A stretch of 8,651 nucleotides of DNA from Candidatus Iainarchaeum sp. GTDB lineage: Archaea; Iainarchaeota; Iainarchaeia; Iainarchaeales; GCA-2688035. Positions 1 through 5,321 of this stretch are shown here, in pieces. The stretch spans positions 1-8,651 of the forward strand of contig JAPLVT010000044.1 of NCBI GenBank assembly GCA_026396975.1. Reading direction: 5' to 3'. The first letter of the stretch is position 1. Each line of letters begins with the position of its first letter. The notes beneath the pieces are model-generated. The model was given only the letters and a program-made list of their open reading frames with translations. It did no database searches and was not told where the DNA came from. The translations under genes were made by a program, and so were the position numbers.

Positions 1-95
1 AAAAGAAAGAAAAAGTGTAAGTTGCCCAAAAAGAAAGAAAACAAGACTAACGTTAGTTTGCGGTTGCACCCTTCGTGAAAAGCCTTTTATTCATC
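1..95. other. Left-edge non-coding or gene-tail stretch
   Basis: This stretch is purine-rich on the plus strand, with two near-identical A/G tracts at 1-15 and 28-41, followed by a perfect 12-bp palindrome ACTAACGTTAGT at 46-57. Plus frame 1 is open from the edge to a TGA at 76-78 and frame 2 is open to a TAA at 98-100, so the tail of an upstream plus-strand gene could end here. Both short peptides are basic and neither is recognisable. I make no gene call. Confidence 0.3.
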
Positions 96-101
96 TTTAA
101 A
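96..101 (+). promoter_or_regulatory. TATA box of the coiled-coil protein gene
   Basis: The motif TTTAAA lies about 22 bases (centre) before the ATG at 121. With the usual archaeal spacing of about 25 bases from TATA box to start point, transcription would begin at or next to the ATG. That predicts a leaderless mRNA, and no Shine-Dalgarno motif is visible before the ATG. This rests on spacing and motif only. Confidence 0.5.
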
Positions 102-120
102 CTAATTGTATTGAACCAGT

Positions 121-1611
121 ATGCCGACAAAAAGCGATATTCTCCTTGACAGCATAAGGAAGCTTCTCGCCCTGAACGTGAGCGACAGGGAAATAATACT
201 AAACCTCGGCGATGTGGGCGTGGGCGAAGAGGAAGCGAAAAAGCTTATTGAGCAGGCAAAAAAACCCGCTGCAGCCAGACCGCAGCCTTCGGGAGAGAGT
301 GATGTCGAGGAAATAGTCAGCGCCATTGAAAAGGAAAAAAAACAAAGGGAAGAAGAAAGCGAAAAAACGTCCGAGGAAGAGTCCGCGGAAGAAGAAACCC
401 CCTTTGAAGAAGAGCAGCCCGCGGAAGAAGAGATTGGCGAAGAGGAGCCGTTGCACGCGGAGGAAATAGCAGCGGACTTGATGGGGGAAAAGCATGAAGA
501 AGAAGAGCCGCGGGCGGAAGAAGAGAAAGCGCCCGAAACAAAAATTACCCGCGTGCCTCCCCCGAAGCCAAAGAAGGCCGCAAAGCAGGCTGCCCCTGTC
601 GCGGAGAAAAAAAGGCCGTCGCAGGCCGCAGCAGGGCGCCCCGTGGAAACAGTCGATTTGAGCAAGTTGTGGGAAAAAGGAATTCTTACTGCCATAAACC
701 AGCGCCTGGCGGAAATGAAAAAAATCAGGGAAGAGCTGGACGCTGTTCTTGACAGGAAGGTTGATGCAGCCACAAAGAGGGAGCAGCAAAAAATCAAGGT
801 GCTTCTGGACAGTCAGAGGGTATTGATGGTTACAAAGGTTGATGCTGAGCTCGAGGCAAAAGCAAACCAGTTGATGTCAATGATAGAGGCAAAAATGTTG
901 GAAATGAGGGGGGTAAGCGGCAAAATTGAGGCCGACCTATCGCGCATAAAGGACGAAAAGCAGGGCAGCATCCAGCTGACCCAGCAGGCGATTAAATCGC
1001 TCGGGGAACTGCAGAAAACAAAACAGGCTCTTGTGGCGGAAATGAACAGCGAGCTGATAAAAGCCAAAAGCGACGCGCAGCAGTTCCTTGAAAGCGCAAA
1101 GGAAAGGCTGGATGAAATAGACGAGAGAGTGAACAAAACACTGCAGCTGGAGAACGAGGTTGCGGAAGGGCTGGTAAAGGACGCCGAGTCGCGCATGATG
1201 AAAAAAATGGAAAGCGGGGGCTTCGGCACAAAAGCAGCTGCGGGCGAACTGTCCGACTTGCGCGACAGCAAAGCCGCGCTTGAGGCCCAGATAAAGGAAA
1301 AGCTCGCGAAAATAGACAAGCTTTACGAGAGCTTCGGCAAGCAGGGGGCGCAGCAGCAAAAGCTCGCCCAGCAGATGTCGGAATTGGAGGAATTCAAAAA
1401 ACAGTTCGTGAAAGCAATCGAATTCAACGTTGAAAAATTCAACAAGTCAATAAAGCAATTGAACGAGGCAGGCGCGAAAGAAGAAGAGCAGATAAACCTT
1501 AGGATCCAGAAGATTGACAAAAAAATCGTGGAACTCGACAACTTCGAAAAAAACTTTGCAAAAGAAATGGGAATAGCGCTGAACACCCTCACGGAAAAAA
1601 AGAAGAGTTAA
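121..1611 (+). CDS. Acidic coiled-coil protein of unknown function
   Basis: This is a 496-residue protein that I cannot assign to a named family. Residues 1-47 form a compact helical segment (DREIILNLGDVGVGEEEAKKL) that looks like the short helix-turn-helix or UBA-like N-terminal module seen on many archaeal hypothetical proteins. Residues 59-140 are extremely glutamate-rich and probably disordered. Residues 141-175 are a Pro/Lys/Ala linker with basic charge. From about 185 to 490 the protein is almost continuous amphipathic helix rich in Lys, Glu, Gln and Ala, typical of a long coiled coil, with a Gly-containing break near residues 365-372. No signal peptide or membrane segment is present, so it should be cytoplasmic. 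The ATG at 121 is chosen because a TATA box precedes it at leaderless spacing. A structural, chromosome-associated or scaffold role is possible but not shown. Confidence 0.85.
   Translation: MPTKSDILLDSIRKLLALNVSDREIILNLGDVGVGEEEAKKLIEQAKKPAAARPQPSGESDVEEIVSAIEKEKKQREEESEKTSEEESAEEETPFEEEQPAEEEIGEEEPLHAEEIAADLMGEKHEEEEPRAEEEKAPETKITRVPPPKPKKAAKQAAPVAEKKRPSQAAAGRPVETVDLSKLWEKGILTAINQRLAEMKKIREELDAVLDRKVDAATKREQQKIKVLLDSQRVLMVTKVDAELEAKANQLMSMIEAKMLEMRGVSGKIEADLSRIKDEKQGSIQLTQQAIKSLGELQKTKQALVAEMNSELIKAKSDAQQFLESAKERLDEIDERVNKTLQLENEVAEGLVKDAESRMMKKMESGGFGTKAAAGELSDLRDSKAALEAQIKEKLAKIDKLYESFGKQGAQQQKLAQQMSELEEFKKQFVKAIEFNVEKFNKSIKQLNEAGAKEEEQINLRIQKIDKKIVELDNFEKNFAKEMGIALNTLTEKKKS
1595..1601 (-). 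terminator. Possible T-tract terminator for tRNA-Val
   Basis: On the minus strand a run of seven T follows the tRNA 3' end by about 20 bases. Archaeal terminators are commonly T-tracts of this kind. The run lies inside the last codons of the convergent coiled-coil gene, so it may simply be Lys codons. Confidence 0.3.
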
Positions 1612-1619
1612 CTTTTCAA

Positions 1620-1739
1620 TGGGCCTGGGGAGGATCGAACTCCCTGTCTCCACCATGTCGAAGACCCTTTTCCCGAAGCTTTTTCCGGAACGGAAAAAGG
1701 CTCTGTCAAGGTGGCGTCATACCAATAGACCACAAGCCC
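1620..1739 (-). tRNA. tRNA-Val (anticodon GAC) with intron
   Basis: The minus strand folds as a full cloverleaf. The acceptor stem GGGCTTG pairs with CAGGCCC (one G-U pair) and is followed by discriminator A at 1620. The D arm carries GTC/GAC with a TTGGTA loop core. The anticodon stem CCACC pairs with GGTGG, and the T arm GGGAG/CTCCC has the loop TTCGATC. Removing a 48-nt insert at 1656-1703 leaves a 7-base anticodon loop TTGACAT with anticodon GAC (read from 1707 down to 1705), which is valine. The spliced tRNA is 72 nt without CCA, and CCA is not encoded. It sits between two protein genes, downstream of the zinc-knuckle gene on the same strand. Confidence 0.93.
1656..1703 (-). other. tRNA-Val intron, bulge-helix-bulge type
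   Basis: The 48-nt insertion lies at the canonical 37/38 position. Exon bases 32-35 (UUGA) can pair with UCGA near the intron 3' end, with three-base bulges CA/G and CA/U at the two splice sites, matching the substrate of the archaeal splicing endonuclease. The intron body can extend the helix (AG.CCUUUUUCC with GGGAAAAGGG..CU). Alternatively it can form a self-contained 9-bp hairpin CTTTTTCCG-TTC-CGGAAAAAG. Boundaries come from pairing logic, not from data. Confidence 0.85.
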
Positions 1740-1769
1740 GTACAATAAGAAACGTTTCCTGAAAAACCT

Positions 1770-1777
1770 TAATTAAC
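1770..1777 (-). promoter_or_regulatory. TATA box of tRNA-Val
   Basis: The palindromic AT motif TTAATTAA is centred about 34 bases before the mature tRNA 5' end on the minus strand, a suitable position for a TATA box allowing a short 5' leader removed by RNase P. It lies between the zinc-knuckle stop codon and the tRNA. Confidence 0.45.
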
Positions 1778-1784
1778 CTTTCCC

Positions 1785-1922
1785 TTAATCTTCACAACAA
1801 ACCTGCGCACGCCGCGCGCGCTTCTCGAAAAAATGCAGGAAGTGCCCCTTGCAGAACGCATGCGGCCCGTAGGGCAAAGAGATAACTGCTTTTTTCCCGC
1901 ACTCGACGCAGTTCTTTTTCAT
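1785..1922 (-). CDS. Standalone zinc-knuckle protein, TtuA/Ncs6 N-terminal-like
   Basis: This is a 45-residue protein. The visible metal ligands are Cys5, Cys8, His21, Cys24 and His27 (CVEC, HAFCKGH), followed by HFFEKRARR. The pattern C-x2-C, KAVI, C-x2-HF and FEKR closely resembles the N-terminal zinc-binding domain of archaeal TtuA/Ncs6 tRNA 2-thiolation enzymes, recalled from family knowledge. The ATP-pyrophosphatase (PP-loop) domain that normally follows is absent: the frame ends with TAA and the tRNA-Val gene follows. The frame stays open upstream to 2072, but the ATG at 1922 is preferred because the zinc motif begins right after it and a TTTAAA box lies about 28 bases upstream. It is either a real small zinc protein or the remnant of a truncated thiolase; the intact promoter and reading frame favour a real gene. 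Confidence 0.7.
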   Translation of the reverse strand: MKKNCVECGKKAVISLPYGPHAFCKGHFLHFFEKRARRAQVCCED

Positions 1923-1947
1923 AATAAAAAAATCGCTGCGAAAACGG

Positions 1948-1953
1948 TTTAAA
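1948..1953 (-). promoter_or_regulatory. TATA box of the zinc-knuckle gene
   Basis: TTTAAA in the context CCTTTAAACC is centred about 28 bases before the ATG at 1922 on the minus strand, so the transcript should begin only a few bases before the start codon. It shares an 88-base divergent spacer with the promoter of the DUF2330 gene. Confidence 0.5.
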
Positions 1954-1979
1954 GGCAAATTGCTAACCATTTGCCAAGC

Positions 1980-1988
1980 ATTAAATAA
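1980..1988 (+). promoter_or_regulatory. TATA box of the DUF2330 gene
   Basis: The motif ATTAAATAA is centred about 27 bases before the ATG at 2011, predicting a leaderless or nearly leaderless transcript. This supports 2011 as the start in preference to the upstream in-frame start at 1960, which would lie before the promoter. Confidence 0.55.
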
Positions 1989-2010
1989 CCGGAAAGCGCA
2001 ATATGTTGGT

Positions 2011-3552
2011 ATGCGAAAGGCAATTCTCTTGCTGCTTTTGCTTTCGTTCTTTTCAGCCGGCGCTTTCGCCAACGGTATGGTAATGAGGCCTCCGGACTAC
2101 GGCAAGGACGTTTTCATTCCGGAGCAGAAAGCAGTTATTTTCTGGGACGGCGCAACGGAAAAAATGATTATTGAATCCAAAATAACCCTGCAGGACATCG
2201 AAAACATCGCATGGGTGCTGCCGGTTGAATCAAGCACAAAGCCGATAGTTGAAACAGCGGACGAGGAAATTTTCTTCAGGCTCGCCGACCTTTTCAAGCC
2301 GCCGCAGAAAAGCAGAGGCGGAATCGAAATAATGTCGGCAATGGACACAGCGAACATCGAAGGCGTCGAGGTCATCGAGCAGCTGAAGCTCGACATTTAT
2401 GACATCACTATTCTGCGCGCAACCGATGAAACAGCGCTGATCGAATGGCTTAACCAGAACGGCTATTCCTTCCCGCCAGCGCTGCCCTCACTTTTGAGGG
2501 ATTACGTGCAGAACGGCAGCTATTACTTCATCGCGAACAAAATAAACCTCTCGAACAAGTACGGCGACCTGAACGTAACAAACGCTGATTTCGAGTGCGC
2601 GCAGCGCATAACTAGCGATGCAGAACAGGACAACAGCTTCCGCGTGTCCCTGTACCACTCAGGCAACCTTGAAGGGGAACTCGGGTATTGGGCGTCAAAT
2701 TATTCAGAGTGCAGCGGCATAAACACTAAAGCGGTTAGCGCCCTTGTTTCAATCAGGCTCGGAATCGCCACGCCGCTGAAAATAACTTTTACTCCAAGCC
2801 ACGCATTCTACCCGATGCGGATCAGCAGCTTCAACCCGGGCAGTGGCACGGCAAGGGTTTATGTTGTCGGCTCAAAGCCTTACACTGACAGCAGCGGCGT
2901 GTTCTCACTCCAAAACATGGTTGTTGTGAAAGATGATTATTTGTCCCAGTACGGCGTAAAGAACGGCGACACTGTTTCGCTGCTTCTTTGGGAGGGGAAC
3001 TATTACAGCCTCACAAAAGACAGCCTTTTTGTCGAAACCCCCTTCAAGCCAGAGCTGGACCCGAAGTACGTTCCTCCGCTGCAGTTAATCGGCGAAATGC
3101 TCGGCGGCCTTCTTGCAGTGCTGCTGTTCGCGCTCGTGGTATCACTTGTAATTCTTCTCATCCCGCTCATAATAATCCCTTTCGCAATCGGGATAGCGGT
3201 TTCATGGCTGATGGGTGCCATGAAAAACAAGAAAAGTATGTTCTTCAAGAACAGGCCGCTTGCGTGGATTATCGCGGCGTTGCTTGTGATCGCGGGTCCC
3301 ATGGTTTTCCTTTCAGTTTATCTCGTCCCGATGCTGGAATGGCGCGACGCATTTTCAATCTTTATGTATCTCGTTATGGCTCTTGCTTCCCTTGTAATGA
3401 TTTTCCCTCCCTACTATGCAAGCATGGCTCTGGGTTTCATGTACAGGAAAAGCGGCTACAAAAAGAAATGGCTGCTCGGCCCGCTGGCTGTTTTTGTTGT
3501 AATAATGCTGGTTATTCTGTTCTTAATGTTCGGCTCGACTGTTGTTTACTGA
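2011..3552 (+). CDS. DUF2330-type exported membrane protein
   Basis: This is a 513-residue protein. Residues 1-20 are a signal peptide (MRK, an L-rich core, then a likely cleavage after AFA). The extracytoplasmic part, about 21-355, begins with an NGMVMRPP segment and contains AVIFWDG, IAWVLPV and ALIEWLNQNGYSFP, which match the DUF2330 pattern as I remember it. That family has no established biochemical role. Residues of about 360-402 form one long or two short membrane helices, followed by helices near 417-440, 446-472 and 487-509, so the C-terminal third is a membrane domain with a basic cytoplasmic loop (KNKKSMFFKNR). The expected topology is a large outside domain anchored by four or five helices. 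It is transcribed alone from a divergent promoter. The family call is fairly firm; the function is unknown. Confidence 0.88.
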   Translation: MRKAILLLLLLSFFSAGAFANGMVMRPPDYGKDVFIPEQKAVIFWDGATEKMIIESKITLQDIENIAWVLPVESSTKPIVETADEEIFFRLADLFKPPQKSRGGIEIMSAMDTANIEGVEVIEQLKLDIYDITILRATDETALIEWLNQNGYSFPPALPSLLRDYVQNGSYYFIANKINLSNKYGDLNVTNADFECAQRITSDAEQDNSFRVSLYHSGNLEGELGYWASNYSECSGINTKAVSALVSIRLGIATPLKITFTPSHAFYPMRISSFNPGSGTARVYVVGSKPYTDSSGVFSLQNMVVVKDDYLSQYGVKNGDTVSLLLWEGNYYSLTKDSLFVETPFKPELDPKYVPPLQLIGEMLGGLLAVLLFALVVSLVILLIPLIIIPFAIGIAVSWLMGAMKNKKSMFFKNRPLAWIIAALLVIAGPMVFLSVYLVPMLEWRDAFSIFMYLVMALASLVMIFPPYYASMALGFMYRKSGYKKKWLLGPLAVFVVIMLVILFLMFGSTVVY

Positions 3553-3589
3553 GCCAATAAAAACAAGCCCCCTGGCTTTCGAGGTTTTG

Positions 3590-3597
3590 TTTAAATA
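3590..3597 (+). promoter_or_regulatory. Candidate TATA box upstream of L15e
   Basis: TTTAAATA is the best archaeal TATA match in the 128-base spacer before the L15e ATG. It would start transcription near 3617-3622 and leave a leader of roughly 60 bases. Weaker AT-rich motifs at 3646-3663 could give a shorter leader. No strong Shine-Dalgarno motif is visible just before the ATG. Confidence 0.45.
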
Positions 3598-3680
3598 GCT
3601 TTCCTTCGCATAATTCCCTATACAATTTTCCGATTTAGTAAAAGGGATTTAACGCCTTAAAAGCAAATTTGGGTTTCAGC

Positions 3681-4286
3681 ATGGGCGCGACAAAATACAT
3701 AAAGCAGGCATTCCGCAACGAGTTCATGGGCGAAAAGGACGCGAACTACGATTACTCGAAGATTCAGAGAGACCGCATGATCGGTTTCAGGCGCGAAAAA
3801 AAAGCCGTTGTCCGCATTGAAAAGCCGACAAACATCCCGAGGGCGCGCTCGCTTGGCTACAAGGCAAAAAAAGGTTTTATTGTAGCGAGAGTGCGCATTA
3901 GGAAGGGAGGTGGAATGCACCCGAGGCCGAGGAGCGGCAGAAGGCCGCGGAGAATGGGTGTCAATAAGCTCACGCGCAAAAAAGGCATCCAGGCGATTGC
4001 CGAGGAAAGAGTGGGCAGGCATTTCCAGAACTGCGAAGTTCTCAATAGCTACTTTGTAGGCGAGGACGGCGTCGGTCACTACTTTGAGGTAATACTGGTT
4101 AACCCGCACGCGCCGGAAATAATCGCGGACCCTGAAATAAACTGGATCTGTGCCAAGCAGCACAAGGGCAGGGCAGAGCGCGGGCTGACTTCGCAGGGGA
4201 AGAAAGGCAGGGGCCTTAGAAAGAAAGGAATTGGCACAGAGAGGGCAAGGCCGAGCATCAGGGCAAAGGGCAGGCTTGCGAAATAA
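3681..4286 (+). CDS. rpl15e: Large-subunit ribosomal protein L15e
   Basis: This 201-residue basic protein is a component of the archaeal and eukaryotic 50S/60S ribosomal subunit, where it binds 23S rRNA. Family marks are the N-terminal GATKYIKQAF, the RARSLGYKAKKGF segment, the GGGMHPRPRSGRRPRRMGVNKL stretch (residues about 76-96), the central EVLNSYFVGEDG and YFEVILVNP strands, and the C-terminal basic GLTSQGKKGRGLRKKG and RPSIRAKGR tail. Length agrees with the family (about 190-205). The ATG at 3681 fits the family N-terminus; an in-frame TTG at 3669 would add four unconserved residues. In many archaea this gene stands next to RNase P and exosome/proteasome cluster genes. Here those genes resume only at 6842, after an accessory insertion. 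Confidence 0.97.
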   Translation: MGATKYIKQAFRNEFMGEKDANYDYSKIQRDRMIGFRREKKAVVRIEKPTNIPRARSLGYKAKKGFIVARVRIRKGGGMHPRPRSGRRPRRMGVNKLTRKKGIQAIAEERVGRHFQNCEVLNSYFVGEDGVGHYFEVILVNPHAPEIIADPEINWICAKQHKGRAERGLTSQGKKGRGLRKKGIGTERARPSIRAKGRLAK

Positions 4287-4292
4287 GCGATA

Positions 4293-4306
4293 ACCTCATC
4301 ATCGCC
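4293..4306. repeat. 14-bp direct repeat, left copy
   Basis: ACCTCATCATCGCC begins seven bases after the L15e stop codon and recurs exactly at 5021-5034. The two copies bracket the toxin-antitoxin operon. It may be an insertion scar or a chance repeat. Confidence 0.5.
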
Positions 4307-4358
4307 ATCAGAAATGTATAGAGATTATTGCTTTAAATTATTGTTTGGCTTGTTTTTA

Positions 4359-4619
4359 TCACTTGAATGATTTGTACCATCTTTCGTATTCTTTGTGGTT
4401 TTTGAAGCAGTGCAGGATGTAGCAGGTTTCTTCTTCTATGTTGTAAACCATTCTTGCTTGCCTTGTGACTTCGTCTACATTGAATGGCAGGCCGAAGCGC
4501 ATGTGCCTTCTTGGCGGCATTGCGGCGATTTTTTCTACGTGTTTTACAAAAAGTTCTCTCAGGCTTTTGTCCATTTCGTCCAGTTCTTTCTCTGCTTTTT
4601 CGGAAAACTCTGTTTTCAT
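4359..4619 (-). CDS. RelE/ParE-superfamily toxin
   Basis: This is an 86-residue protein. The family is mostly ribosome-dependent mRNA endonucleases (RelE branch) or gyrase poisons (ParE branch). Visible features are an N-terminal helical hairpin (FSEKAEKELDEMDKSLRELFVKHVEKI, residues 5-31), a basic strand around MPPRRHMRFGL, then the core RQARMVYNIEEETCYILHCFKNHKEYERWY (residues 53-82), which has the typical Arg-x-x-Tyr strand, a central hydrophobic strand ending in His and a C-terminal Tyr/Arg-rich helix. R53, R56, H74, Y78 and R80 are candidate active or RNA-contact residues. It lies five bases after the antitoxin stop codon, in the common antitoxin-first order, and is convergent to L15e. 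The RelE branch seems more likely than ParE, but which one cannot be settled here. Confidence 0.82.
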   Translation of the reverse strand: MKTEFSEKAEKELDEMDKSLRELFVKHVEKIAAMPPRRHMRFGLPFNVDEVTRQARMVYNIEEETCYILHCFKNHKEYERWYKSFK

Positions 4620-4624
4620 TCAAT

Positions 4625-4861
4625 TCACAGCTTGTATTTTTTCTTTATCGCAGTAAGGCTTTTGGTCTTCACTTTGCCTTCTTTGATTTCCTGCATTTCC
4701 AATTCAATGCCTTTGTTTACGAGCTTTACTTCCTCTTCATCAAGCATTCTCTCATATGTAAGCAGGGCTTGCCTAATCACTTCAGTTTGATTTCCAGCAT
4801 AGCCTTTTTCAATTGCTTTTTTCAAGATTGCTTCATATGGCACGCCGAGATCTACATTCAT
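4625..4861 (-). CDS. Ribbon-helix-helix antitoxin
   Basis: This is a 78-residue protein. Residues 1-8 (MNVDLGVP) can form the DNA-contacting beta strand, followed by two helices (about 9-19 and 24-40) separated by a GYAGNQTEV turn; this is the ribbon-helix-helix layout of CopG/ParD-type repressors. Residues 41-78 are charged and probably wrap the toxin. The frame is open upstream to 4912, but the ATG at 4861 is chosen because GGTGAT lies just ahead of it at good spacing and the ribbon-helix-helix strand begins at once. The product is expected to neutralise the downstream toxin and repress their shared promoter. Codons are more A/T-rich than in the surrounding housekeeping genes, which suggests acquisition. 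Confidence 0.78.
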   Translation of the reverse strand: MNVDLGVPYEAILKKAIEKGYAGNQTEVIRQALLTYERMLDEEEVKLVNKGIELEMQEIKEGKVKTKSLTAIKKKYKL

Positions 4862-4865
4862 AAAA

Positions 4866-4871
4866 TCACCA
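4866..4871 (-). promoter_or_regulatory. Shine-Dalgarno of the antitoxin
   Basis: On the minus strand GGTGAT lies a few bases before the ATG at 4861. It is complementary to the archaeal 16S rRNA 3' end and decides this start over the longer open frame. Confidence 0.65.
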
Positions 4872-4893
4872 TACACAATAAATGCACAATAAA
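4872..4893 (-). repeat. Tandem 11-bp direct repeats, candidate operator
   Basis: On the minus strand TTTATTGTGCA (4883-4893) is followed without a gap by TTTATTGTGTA (4872-4882), differing at one base. The pair lies between the TATA box and the ribosome binding site of the antitoxin. The 11-bp period is about one helical turn, so two ribbon-helix-helix dimers could bind the same DNA face side by side, as CopG-type repressors do. Confidence 0.6.
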
Positions 4894-4894
4894 G

Positions 4895-4902
4895 TATATA
4901 AA
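4895..4902 (-). promoter_or_regulatory. TATA box of the toxin-antitoxin operon
   Basis: TTTATATA on the minus strand, in the context ATTTATATAC, lies about 37 bases before the antitoxin ATG. It predicts a start point near 4873, within the tandem repeats. Repressor binding there would block the polymerase directly. Confidence 0.6.
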
Positions 4903-5020
4903 TAATGCACATCTGGTATAACCTTAGATATGCATACTTTTGGGTTTGTTTCTTGTTAATCCTGCCTTTTCAATTTATGGCAAACAGCAATAGATCTTCT
5001 ATATTGTGTAATTGTCGCTT

Positions 5021-5056
5021 ACCTCATCATCGCCTTAAGCATCGTATGGTGATGAT
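5021..5056. repeat. 14-bp direct repeat, right copy, within an imperfect inverted repeat
   Basis: ACCTCATCATCGCC at 5021-5034 is identical to 4293-4306. Here its ATCATCGCC (5026-5034) also faces GGTGATGAT (5048-5056), forming a 9-bp stem with one G-T pair around a 13-base loop. The spacer 4913-5074 otherwise shows no gene. Confidence 0.45.
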
Positions 5057-5074
5057 AGTCAAAAAATATTGTTT

Positions 5075-5236
5075 TCAGAGCCATTTTTGGATTTCTTCTG
5101 TTGTGGGAATTCTGCCGCTGCAAACAATTTTGCCGTCAATTACTAATGCCGGTGTTGTCATTACTCCAAATTCAATTATTTTGTTTATTTCTGTGATTTT
5201 TTCTATTTCTGCTTTTTTTCCAGTTTCTTCCACTGC
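5075..5236 (-). pseudogene. Thioredoxin-like small redox protein, 5'-truncated remnant
   Basis: The last 53 residues of this minus-strand frame (AVEETGKKAEIEKI, then FGVMTTPALVIDGKIVCSGRIP, EEIQKWL) match the C-terminal part of the small archaeal glutaredoxin/thioredoxin-like proteins (thioredoxin_3 type). They include the cis-proline strand TTPALVIDG and the GRIPTTEEI helix start. The N-terminal strand, the start codon and the redox CxxC motif are missing. The frame upstream reads WRCQK and then an unrelated peptide, with one Cys that may be the last of the motif. Two small hairpins (5233-5258) sit at the breakpoint. The frame is open to 5290 with an ATG, so a 71-residue product is formally possible, but without the CxxC it would not work as a thiol redox protein. 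I read it as a decaying gene. Confidence 0.65.
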
Positions 5237-5258
5237 CTTTTGGCAGCGCCATTTGGCG
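5233..5258. repeat. Two adjacent short hairpins at the thioredoxin breakpoint
   Basis: CTGCC-TTTT-GGCAG (5233-5246) is followed directly by CGCCA-TT-TGGCG (5247-5258), two perfect 5-bp stems in a row. They coincide with the point where thioredoxin similarity stops, as expected if secondary structure helped a deletion to form. Confidence 0.5.
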
Positions 5259-5290
5259 GGTAGGCGGTGGCAGAAGCCGCGTAAAAACAA

Positions 5291-5298
5291 ATTAAATC
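5291..5298 (+). promoter_or_regulatory. TATA box of the DUF362 gene
   Basis: ATTAAATC lies about 27 bases before the ATG at 5322, giving leaderless spacing. The promoter therefore appears intact although the coding sequence is interrupted. Confidence 0.45.
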
Positions 5299-5321
5299 CT
5301 TTCCTAACCTATTTTTGCTGC

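Noticed and set aside
46..57. 12-bp palindrome ACTAACGTTAGT as a regulator site for the coiled-coil gene
   Set aside because: It is a perfect palindrome but lies about 40 bases upstream of the TATA box, occurs once, and may fall within the tail of an upstream gene. There is nothing else to support a regulatory role.
4287..5060. C/D box small RNA at the ATGATGA motifs in the 14-bp repeats (minus strand) or at 5049-5055 (plus strand)
   Set aside because: The C-box-like motif is present, but no CTGA D box occurs at a suitable distance on either strand, and no D'/C' pair is seen.
4905..5321. Upstream extension of the DUF362 frame to 4905
   Set aside because: The extra 139 residues are not protein-like, run antisense to the thioredoxin remnant and lie before the TATA box at 5291-5298. 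The family N-terminus fits the ATG at 5322.
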